In this document: positions 24,278 through 34,429 of the stretch, piece after piece | How the letters are laid out: every line of letters begins with the position of its first letter | Position numbering within the stretch: position 1 is the first letter of the stretch | Notes under the pieces: generated by a model | What the model saw: only the letters and a program-made list of their open reading frames with translations | The model's database searches: none | Told to the model about the DNA's origin: nothing | Origin: Phascolarctos cinereus | Lineage: Eukaryota; Chordata; Mammalia; Diprotodontia; Phascolarctidae | NCBI RefSeq assembly: GCF_002099425.1 | Contig: NW_018344068.1 | Coordinates: 9,120,501-9,184,500 of the forward strand | Direction: 5' to 3' | DNA length: 64,000 nt | Program-made: the position numbers and the translations under genes

Positions 24278-27200
24278 ATGGTCCTGATCAAGGAGTTGTG
24301 AGTAGGGGTTCCGGGCCCGAATGGGAGAGGAGGGTTCGGGGGGGCCAGTGTTCTACAGAGTGGTGCTAGGGACCGGGACGGCAGGAGGGAGGCTGTGCGC
24401 GAGAAATCCCTGGACCAAGAGGCGGGGGACTTTGCCCCAGATTCTTAACCAGTTTCTGCGTGCGTGAGCGAGTCGTTTTAACCTTTCTGGGCCTTAATTT
24501 CATCAGATGTAAAATGGGGAAAACCACGCTTGCGCTGCCCATCTGTCTCACTGTAGACCCAGCTCTAGAAAAGTAATGATTGTTCATGACAATTACAGCT
24601 GCAAAAAGAAAGGGTCTCCTTCCCCAGCCTGTCCCCACTCCCCTCACTACGTGTCCCTTCTTTTTGCAGTCGGGTGCTACTTCCCTGCTCCGTGGAGGAG
24701 GTGAGATGTTCCCCCCACCCATCTCCTAGTCCCTGGTTCTCACCCCACCTTTAATTCTCCCCAAGGGTCCTCCTCCCACCATCTGCCAGAGGAATGAGGG
24801 AGGCTGCCCACGGTCTGGGCTCTGTCCATTTCTCTTTCCTCACCCAGCTGTTTTCTCTCTACGCTCAGTATCAAGTGGGACAGTTGTATTCCGTGGCCCA
24901 GACCAGCAAGAATAACACTGGGGGCGGTGAGGGCATCGAGGTCCTCATCAATCAGCCTTACGAGGGGGGTCCTGGTGAACGGGGCCAATTTACCCACAAG
25001 ATCTACCACCTGCAGAGGTGAGGGTGGCTGGGGCACGCAGCCTGGAGAGGGCATCGGGGAATGGTTCTGGCTTGGCCTGGACTTTTGGCCCTTGACCCTG
25101 TCTTCTTTCACACTGCAGCAAGGTTCCAGGATTTGTTCGCCTGTTTGCCCCTGAGGGTTCCCTGGTGTTTCATGAGAAGGCCTGGAATGCCTACCCATAC
25201 TGCCGGACTGGTGAGGACAGTTTAGGTGGCCAGGGCAAGAGAGGGCCAGAGGCCTGGGTCTGAAAAAAGGCAAGGGGTCCTGGAACATCAGAAAACTGAG
25301 TTTAGGCACTCTCTGTCCTGGGGTGGGAAAGCTGGTGGCTTGGAGGCCCCTTGTGTTACATAGCTCTAATCTATTCCTCTTCTTTTCCCCATCTCTGCCT
25401 TTTTTTCTTCATTTCTCTAAAATTACTTGCCTTCCATCTGGCCACTGCTGTCTACCTTAGTCATCACGGTAAGAATCCCTCTTGTCAGAAAATGGGGAGG
25501 GCCAACTTGGGTTTAAACTAAAACACATAGCTGGCTTTCATTAAGTCTTTCCCTGTTTTTTCTATCCAGAATGAATATATGAAGGATGACTTCTTCATCA
25601 AGATTGAAACCTGGCATCATCCAGACATGGGGACTCAGGACAACGTGAGTGTGAAGTAAATCTCAGTGAGGCTGTAGAGTAGTTAGAGCGCTGGCCCAGA
25701 GTCAGGAAGACTTGAGTTCAAATCCTGCCTCTGACACTAGCTGGGTAACTTGGGCAAGTCACTTAACCTTTGTCTGCCTCAGTTTCCTCAACTGTAAAAT
25801 GGATATAATCATTGCAACTACCTTCCAGGGTTGTTGTGAGGATTAAATGAGGTAATATTAGTAAAGATCTTAGCCTGGCATGTAGTAGGTACTTAATAAA
25901 TGCTCCTTCCCTTCCCCTTTCACCTAGATGTCTGGCTATGTTTACCTCTAAGAACTTTAGTCACTAGCCCTCTGTTCCCTGCTCCCATTGTTTGTCCTCT
26001 ATCCCTAGAGAACTTAGGGGTCACCTGTACTGATTATTTCTTGTCCATCCTTATAGCGTCTATTTTCCAACAGAAACTTCATACAGGCAGGTCTGAGCAC
26101 AGCTCCCCAATCACACTTCTGTTCTTTTGCCTTTCTGTGTCCTCCCCCCCAAAAAAAAATTCCCTATCTTGTCTCCTTCCATTCTGAAAATCCTGTGTTT
26201 TTATCAAGGCTTAACTGAACTTGAACTCCTTCTCATGAAGTCTTCTCTAGCTCCTCAGGCCTCTTCCCTCTCCAAAATCCTATCAGCAGCACTTATAATC
26301 AGCTCCACAAAGCTTAGTACTTAATTATTTTCTGTTTTACCTGTAGTAGGTTGCTTCTCACATTAGATTAAGGTCTTTGAAAGCAAGCATCATGTCTTAT
26401 ACTTCTCTTGTGTCCCCATACAGTGCCCACTACAGTGCTGAGCACCTAGTAGGTGTTCAATACATGCATGTTGGTTGACTGGTATTTCTCATACCAGTTC
26501 TCTGCTGGGACTGGACAGATGTTACCAAGCTCCTCCTATGGTAGCCCAGCCTTCCCTTTCCAGAGAGGAGGTAGAATGCTGAATCTCTACCATATAAAGT
26601 AGTATTTAGTTATACATATCCTGTCTTGTATTGTTCATAGTTGTTTCATGTGTTTGAGTATTCTTTACTAGACTATAAGCCCTTGGAGGGCATAGTGTGC
26701 CTTATGCTTCTTGTACTCCTCACAGCGGCTGAGCACATAGTAGGTGCTCATTAAACACTTACTCATTGACTTCCCTCAGCCTCCGTTGTCTGCTCCCATC
26801 ACAAGCATCCTGTTCTCTCTCCACCCTTTCACTAGGTTCATCATCTTGATGCAGAGACATGGAAGGAGGTAGAAGTGGTTCATATTGACATTGCTGATAG
26901 GACCCAAGTGTCTGATGAGGTAAGTGAAGCAGATCTGGGGACCAGAGGATAAAATACTTGAGTTTCAGGAGGGGCCGTGCCCAGGCCTCAGGAAGAACAG
27001 AGGGCCGGGAACAAAGGCCGGGAGACCCTTTGGGAGAAGGTTGAAGTTTCTTTTACAGCTCCCTCTCTCTCTTCCAGGATTATAAACCAGAAGAGGACCC
27101 TGCTCTCTTCAGGTCCATCAAAACAGGGCGTGGCCCTTTGGGACCCAACTGGCAGGTAAACTATTTCCTTATACTTGCCCATGCTGGGCAGGGCTAGGCC

Positions 27201-30200
27201 GGGTAGAGGCTTGGTCCCCAAAGACTATTGGGTTAGCAGTGTGTCTGCATTTATATCTTTGTACAGAGGGAATTGTTGAAACATCCACCCCACATGTGTG
27301 CCTACAAACTGGTGACTGTCAAGTTCCGATGGTGGGGGCTCCAGGGACGAGTGGAGAGCTTCATCCATAAGGTTGGAGGAGGTGGATAGGGTGGCCTTGG
27401 GTTCTGATTCGGAGGGTGGGAGACTGGAGACCAAGATTCAGACTCTTACATAAAGGGCTGAGATAAAGATGTAAAATCTTTTATCTCCAACACAGGTAGG
27501 GGCCTGGGAGCAATGGAACCCTGGGTCTTTGTGACAGATGAGCTCATGTTGGTGTACTTTCACAGTAACGTATTATACTTTGAGATGACAGGAGAAACTA
27601 GCATGTGATCTATCTTTTTGTCTTTTCCCTGCTCTGGATAGAAGGAGGGGAAAAACCTAGTTAGATCATGTGAGCACCCCAAACCTCCCATGTATAATTA
27701 AGTGACTTCCCATCTGGCTGAGAGTGAGCCTGTAGTTGTAGAACAACTGGATAAGTCCCACATTGGCTCTGGAGCACTCCTGGTCCACAAAAAGACCGCC
27801 ATGTCTAGAGAGAATCATAAGCCCAACTTAGGCCACGGGGAATTAATTATAGCATAATACAGGAGGTTAAGTGTGAGCCGATTTGGGACTAAATCCACAT
27901 CTTTATTTTGCACTGTTATCTTCTCCTAGGGAATTATTTCTGGATTTGTGTATTCTCTAGATAGACAGTCTTGTGATCTGGAGTGTAGGTTGATAGGGTG
28001 GAAAGGAAAGAGGGCATGGCTTCTAAAACCAGGTATCTTGTAAGAGTTGCAGGTAAGTGGAAAAAGGAGATGTAGATTGGATTTATGATATCACTCAACC
28101 CAAGAAACTAGGCATACTGAAAGATAAGGCAAAATCCAGAGGCTTGGTACCTACTGTTGGATGTCAGGAAGATGAGACATTAAGGCCTAGAGCCAAAAGC
28201 AAGATCACTTAGACCAAGTCCAAAGAGGTGCTCTTGCCCCAGGAAGCTGATCAAGACCATTGGGGCCTAAGGCCTCTGGGGAACCAGGTCAGAACAGTGG
28301 GAGATTTGAGTGGATTCTTGCATCTTGGTTATGTGTGCTGCTTCTGGTAGAACCCTCCCCCTCTTCCCACAGCAAGAAAAGCGGCTCTTCACCAACTTCC
28401 ACAGGCAGCTGTTCTGTTGGCTGGACCAGTGGGTTGATCTGTCCATGGAGGACATCCGGAACCTGGAGGAGGAGACCCAGCGAGAATTGGACCAGGTAAC
28501 AGTTCAGCGTGGTGGGTGGATGGGGAGAACTGGGAAAACTGACCAATCAATCAGCACATATTGGTGGACCACTACTATAATCTCAACACCGAACCAGGGG
28601 CCCAGTGGACCTCCTTGAGGACAGGGTCCATCCTATCTTTCTGTTTTTTTCTCTGATGCCTTGCCTGTAGCAAGCAATCAGTAAATGTTTGAATTAATTG
28701 AATAGGGAGATGTTAGAAGAAAGAGAAGATTTGGAGAGCCTACCCTGTCCTGAAGGAGCTTACAGCTTAGAGACTGATTTAGATTGTTTTCCTAACAACA
28801 GCCATATGAATGAGGTAGCGCAAGTATCAAGTATCGTTATCCCCATTTTGAAGAAGAGGAAACTGAAACTCAGGTTGTCCGTGGTCATACAGCGAGGGAG
28901 TATCTGAGGAGAGAGTCAAACCCAGGTCTCCTGACTCCGAGGTTAGGAGTAGAATATTCTAATAGAGGGAACAAAGGTGCCAACTGAGACAGATGAATCC
29001 AAGACTGCTCCTCACCCAACCCACATTAAAAGAGGGTTCTCAGTTGAGGCTCTGAGAGCCCTGGGTTTTAACCTGACTGTATCTCCTGCCATACGTTATT
29101 GGGCAAGCCACTTCCTTGCAGGCTTGGGTTTCCTTCTCTGACGGTGAAGGTAATGGCCCTGATGACCGCCAAGCTGCCTTTAGTTGTAGTGTTCTGTGGG
29201 TGTATTTCTTGTTACCTGTCTGATCCTGTGTTTGACTCCTCTTTCTCTTTAGTTCTGCCTCCAGACCTCCTAGTACAGTTTTAGCTTCATTCCTTTGGTT
29301 CAGTCCCCAGGGGAGATTTGAGAAGAGATAGTAAGTGAAAGAACTCTGGTGCTAGCCCACCAGGAATACTCTCTGGATTTAGCATTTTAGATTATGTTTT
29401 TATTAATTAATTTATTTTTAGTTTTCAGCAATCACTTCCATAAGCTTTTGAGTTTTATATTTTTTCTCCCTCCCTCCCAAAGATGTTGTGCACTCTAATA
29501 TGGGCTGTACAGATACATTCCTATTGAACATATTTTCACATGAGTTATGTTGGGGGCTTTTTTAGGTGTTATTATTATCCCTTTCTTATTATTTTTTAAA
29601 TTTTTATTAATTTATTTTTAGTTTTCAACATTCACTTCCATAAGCTTTCGTATTTTAAATTTGCTCCCCATCCCTCCCCAAGATAGCATGCAATGTGATA
29701 TAGGCTCTACATATGCATTCTTATTAAACATATTTTCACATTAGTCATGTTATAAAGAAGACTTAGAACCAATAGGAGGAACCACAAGAAAAAAGAAATA
29801 AAACAAAACAGAAGGGAAAAAAAGAGCAAATAGTATACTTTGACCTGCATTCAAACTCCATAGTTCTTTTTCTGGATGTGGATAGCATTTTCCATCATGA
29901 GACTTTTAGAGATGTCTTAGATCCTTGCATTGCTGAGAAGGGCTAAATCTATCAAAGTTAGTCATCACACAACATGGCTGTTATTGTGTAGAATGTTCTC
30001 CTGGTTCTGCTCACTTCGCTCCGCATCAGTCCGTACAGGTCTTTCCAGGTTTTTCTGAAGTCTGCTTGCTCATCATTTCTTATAGCACAATAGCATTCCA
30101 TTACATTCATATACTAGATTATTTTAAAATGATGTATTAGAACCTGGGAACAGAGCTGAAAAGGGAGAAAAGCTGAGAAGGACTATAAGAGGGATGTGGT

Positions 30201-30357
30201 CATAAAACCAGGAAAGGTACATACTAGATTGGGTGGGGTTCCCATTTCCTATGAGGACAAACACCACCAGCTGCCATAGCCTCCATTCTCATTCCACTCT
30301 GGGTTTCAGATGCGGAAGACGGGGCCAGTGAGGGGAATGAGAGCCAGTGATGACTGA
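24278..30357 (+). CDS. Class I phosphatidylinositol transfer protein (PITPNA/PITPNB-like)
   Basis: Class I PITPs move phosphatidylinositol and phosphatidylcholine between membranes and feed phosphoinositide signalling. Eleven coding exons: 24278-24297, 24670-24700, 24869-25017, 25119-25210, 25461-25468, 25570-25644, 26836-26919, 27078-27155, 27267-27371, 28373-28495, 30310-30357. They join in frame to exactly 270 residues, the length of human PITPNA. It starts [20 protein letters not shown]. Conserved residues of the inositol-headgroup site are Thr59 and Lys61 (FTHKIYHL) and Asn90 (EKAWN); the Glu-rich EEET stretch at 246-249 carries the fourth. Cys95, the regulatory Ser166 (RSIKTGRG) and the membrane-docking Trp pair 201-202 are kept. 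Segments such as [14 protein letters not shown] and [14 protein letters not shown] are nearer PITPNB, while RTVITNEY and [10 protein letters not shown] are nearer PITPNA. The exon 9 donor (GTTGGA) is weak. No stop or frameshift was seen. It is an extra paralog, probably not PITPNA or PITPNB itself. Confidence 0.93.
25660..26780 (+). repeat. MIR and L2 copies in PITP intron 6
   Basis: A good plus-strand MIR lies at about 25665-25910 ('gttcaaatcctgcctctgac', 'cagtttcctcaactgtaaaa'). L2-type 3' ends lie at about 26160-26480 and 26590-26770, each ending in 'cctagtaggtgttcaa'-like wording. Confidence 0.65.
28500..30300. other. PITP intron 10, mostly repeat
   Basis: A MIR-like antisense copy covers about 28740-28990. 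From 29395 to 30120 lies a repeat of the LINE 3'-UTR type, in which the first 150 bp occur twice (29395-29560 and 29600-29760). The same element recurs at 57262-57612. I take it as an L1-like 3'-UTR in antisense but the family is not certain. Confidence 0.5.
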
Positions 30358-31346
30358 GACCTCAGCCAGACCTGGGCAGGTAAGGAGAACCCTGGAAAGG
30401 TCTGCTTGGGAGGAGTAAGTACCAGGCTGCCTTTGAACACAGTAGAGTGCTGGTCAGTGGTGTCCTACTTGGTGAAATGCCAGGCTTCAGGTACCTCTGT
30501 CCTTCTTGCCACCACTACCCAAGGACCGGGGAGGGGTTCACCTGGGCTGAAAACTTGGTACCTTATCTCCTCTGTATCCCTCCTCAGTAGTGAGTCATCA
30601 GCAGGACCACATTCAGGCCAGTTGTTTAGAGTGCAAGAGCCTACTTTAACTCCAGTGTGAGGATGCTCAGGGTCCCGACTCTACAGGTTGGTAATTGCAG
30701 GTGCACAGCATAGTTTCAGAGTGCAATCTTGTCCAGCTTAGGAGGTAAGTCTTAGAGATTTCATAGGTTGGGATTCTTTTTTCTTTAAAATTTTTTAAAA
30801 AATATAAACACAGTAACCATCAATAAAACCAAATATTCATATATGTGAACAAAACTTTTCTTAATGAAGTCCCTAAAATTCCAGCCTAGCAGACCTGGAT
30901 TCTTCTGCCGAGTTCCCCTCATACCAGCCTCTTTGTGACTTAGGGTCTTGTCTGCCCTGCTCCCTGAGAAATTTGTCTGCTCTTTTTAGTTCTCGCTACT
31001 TCTGCCCTCAACAAAAGGCGGAGCTCTGCTTCCAAGTTCTCTGTCTCCTAAGCTCAGAGGAAATAGGCCCTTTCTGCCTGGGTCTCCAGGCAGTCTGTCC
31101 CAAAGGGAGGCTTCTGGTCAGTCAGACTCTCCTGGTCCGCCATACTCCTGCCCCAGGTTTTCTTGTATCCTCTCTTTTCTCTCCCTTGTTGCCCCCGATC
31201 AATCCCAGTGTACCTTGTTTCAAAATTATGTTTTCATTGATTATTTACTCTCTTCTCTTTGGCATACATTTGTGTATGTGAGCTCTTTGGTTTATGTAGA
31301 ACACACATCTGATCTAGGGAAGAATTAGTAAAAACATGAATGGGAG

Positions 31347-31518
31347 GGGCAGTGAGGTGGCACAGTGGATAGAGCTCTGGCCTTGGAGTCAGGAGGACCT
31401 GAGTTCAAATCCGGCCTCAGACACTTGACACTAGCTGTGTGACCCTAGGCAAGTCACTTAACCTTGATTGCCTCACCAAAATGCAAAAAAAAAACCAAAC
31501 CCCAACAAAAAACCAAAC
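31347..31518 (+). repeat. Marsupial tRNA-headed SINE in the PITP 3'-UTR intron
   Basis: It is flanked by identical CATGAATGGGAG repeats at 31335-31346 and 31519-31530, so the target-site duplication is perfect. The head 'gaggtggcacagtggataga' and the B box are well kept. Confidence 0.9.
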
Positions 31519-31941
31519 CATGAATGGGAGAGTTATTCATTATACCCCATCTCAGGAAAAACCAAACCCTCATCCCACCCTGCCTTCTCAACTTCTTCCT
31601 CTCTCACACCCAGGTACCTACCCCGAGATGGAAAATTGAAGGGAATTTGGTGCAGCGTCTACCCAGTAGGCAGGAGGAAAGAGTGAAGCTGCTGCTTTTG
31701 GGGTGGGGTAGCAGGGATGGGATACCTGTCTGCTCCTCTCCAGCTCTCTCCCACCATACTCTCCTACCCTGGAGTGTTTCCCATTCCCAGAGATACCTGG
31801 GGACCGAGAGGTGGAGTAACATTCCAGGGCCAAACACTACAACCGCTGCTCCCTTTCAAGCCTGGAAAGGACACAGGAAGTAGGGGCAACTTGACTTACC
31901 ACTCCCTGTTCCTGATGCCAATGGAGTCAACGCTGCACAGT

Positions 31942-31947
31942 AATAAA
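31942..31947 (+). terminator. PITP gene polyadenylation signal AATAAA
   Basis: The signal is followed within 35 nt by a GT-rich element ('ttgttgtctgtgagggtgtg'). Confidence 0.7.
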
Positions 31948-31969
31948 GTCCACATGGGCCCCTAGGCCT

Positions 31970-34286
31970 TGCATTGTTGTCTGTGAGGGTGTGCGTGTCC
32001 TTTGAGGGGTGTAGGGAGGTGGGCCTTTACCTCCTGTCCTACGCTGCCCTTCCTTGGGCCCTGGCTCCGCTGACCCTGCCCTGGGCCCAACCATAACAAT
32101 AATAATAATAATAACAACTATAGCTTATGTTTGCTCCTCATAGAAACCATATGAGGCAGGACAAGGAACGTCTCTGTTTTACAGATAAGACTGAGAGTCA
32201 GAGAGTCTATGAGCTGGTCAGGGTCTCACAAGAGTAAGTAGTCAGCAGGAAGTTGAACTGGAATTTTTTGGCCACAAGTTCAGTGTCTTTCCCAAGACCC
32301 CATCAGCTGTAAAGATATGGAACCCCCTCCTCAGCTCCATACCTCTCAAGGACCCAGAATGGGCTCTTATCTCCCTAGGTGATTCAGGGGAACCCATTCC
32401 TGGCTCCTGGTTTTTCTTTGTGCCGCAGGGTGAGTTGTGGGGAGATACCCTTTCTATCTTCAAGGTGATGGGTAGATGAAAGAGCCTTGTCGCCTGGGAG
32501 CCAACTCCATAGAGGTTAGGGATTTCTGTCTCCCAGTAGTAGCAGGATTTTCAGGCACCCATGGGAACCCAGAAAGAGAGCCTCTCTTGTCTTCATGGTG
32601 AGCTCCTTAGGACACAATTGTAAAGCCCCTCCTACCCCAAGGGAAAAGAAATGTGGGGCCGTGTAAGGGAGAGGGGGGCCTGGATTTGATTTCTCTGCTC
32701 AGGACACAGCCACTTGTTAACTAAAGCAGTCCAAGAGTTCACATTTTTTAAAACTGTATTGAGGAGGAAAGGAAGTAAGATGCCTAGCAGAACAAAATTT
32801 TGGAAGAACCAAAATACCCGGAAGTGAAAAATGTCCAGCTAAGTTCTAGCTGCTGTGACCTTTCCTTTGCCTACTAAGGAGGATCAGGTCATGTGGTCTA
32901 TAAGAAGGATAGCTAGTTCATTCTGGAAGTGAAGCCTAGCATCCCCCTTGTGCTGGCCACTTTGCTGAACCCAACTTCCATCTACTTTCTTCCTTCTTTA
33001 TACCTCTACACCCTTCTTAATCATTCAGTGACCCCCATCTCTGATCCTCCAACTGCTTCCCCTGACACATTTCTTTAAAAAAAAATGAATTCTTAGGAAA
33101 AAGAAATGAAGTCCTTTCTCCAAATAGCATCTTATTATGGAGGTGACGTGGGAAGGATCATACACCCTTCAGACAGCCCTGGGTCTCTCTTCCTTCAGGG
33201 CCATTGATTCCTGGAAGCCCTTAGCTCTCCCTCCAGAGTGACTGGGTTCCTGGGGAAAAAATTGGTATTTCCCTGGCCTGGAGAGCCAACTCTAGTAGGG
33301 CCCATGCAAAAGGACTGTAGGAGGGGAGGATGGGGAAGCCCCCTCTGGTTTCTTTCTCACTGCCAGGGACCTAGCTGGGAAATCCCACAGGCTGTAAATG
33401 GAAAGTGGCAGCAATTGCCGTTGGGAAGAATAAGAAACCCCCAATACTGCCTCACCTCCCAAAGATGGGAAATCCAGGGGAAGAGAAGGACAGGAAGCTG
33501 AAGGCAATCCTAGGATCTTAATGGTCTGGCAAGCCTAAGGACTGTAAGGATCATTACCAGTGAGGACAGTTTTCTCGTGTCCCAGCCACACTCCTAACTT
33601 AGGCCATGATATGAATCTTTAATACCAGCCATCAACTGATGAATGAAAGACAGATTTTGTAATCTCATAGATTTTCTTTTAATCCCAGCCACAGACTAAC
33701 CAGTCATCTTTGTCATATAATGACTCCAACTGTGGCCACAGATTGACTCAATTCTAGCCTCAAATTGACCCCAAATCCAACCACTGATCCCTAACTTGAC
33801 CATAGACTCTGATGCCAGCCATGGATTAATTCCCTAACATTAACCATAACCTGATACCCTAACCAAGCACAAGGTATTAAAATTCTATAATCTGAAAAAG
33901 AATCAGAATAAGTGTGACTCTTTCAGTGCAACTTGTTCCCTCCCACTCTTGGTGGGGGAAAGCCCTCAAAACTATTTTTCTTGTGGCTGCCTGGTCAATG
34001 TCATTTAATGGGAGAGACAGCCTCATTCTAGAAATGTGCAAGAAATGGGCAGGTAATTTATGTCTGCAGGAAAAACAGATGGACACACCATACTGCTAAT
34101 GCAGTGAATGTTCTGTAAATAGTCTGAACTGTTAAAAATTCAGAGGATGAGATGATCCGAGAATCAAACTGGAGATGGTAAATGGCAAAGAGGAAGAGCC
34201 GAGACCCAGCTACCTAAGGAGGAAGCCAGTCCATTATCCCAACCCCTCTGTTGCCAAAAAAACTCCGGCCCCCCTGACTATGGGAA
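31970..34286. other. PITP-IL27 intergenic region
   Basis: An (AAT)n run at about 32095-32117 precedes an antisense MIR-like piece (32120-32290). A degenerate short tandem array covers about 33580-33860. The rest is unique-looking, with no exon I can support. Confidence 0.5.
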
Positions 34287-34384
34287 GGGAAATTACATTT
34301 CCCCATTTCAGAGGAGATCGAGAGCAAAGCCGAAAGTGTAAGTAGTAGGGAAACTGAAAGTGGGGGCTGGCCCCCCCGTATAAG
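34287..34384 (+). promoter_or_regulatory. IL27: IL27 promoter: ISRE, TATA box and possible kB-like site
   Basis: GAAACTGAAAG at 34350-34360 fits the interferon-stimulated response element (GAAANNGAAA). TATAAG lies at 34379-34384, which would start transcription near 34409 and leave a 5' UTR of about 20 nt. A 17-bp near-palindrome, GGGAAATTACATTTCCC, is at 34287-34303 and may hold a Rel-type half site. IRF and c-Rel control of the IL27 p28 gene is known in human and mouse. Confidence 0.6.
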
Positions 34385-34429
34385 AACCCCAAGAAGGGGG
34401 ATGGCTGGTAAGAAAGACATTGCCAGAAG

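Larger units (their letters stand above)
30358..31965 (+). other. 3' UTR of the PITP gene, with an intron
   Basis: After the stop at 30355-30357 a strong donor (gggcag/gtaagg) sits at 30380. A good acceptor (cacacccag) ends at 31613. The last exon then runs to the AATAAA at 31942-31947. The junction is 22 nt after the stop, too close to trigger nonsense-mediated decay by the usual 50-55-nt rule. The exon link is inferred from site quality only. Confidence 0.55.
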
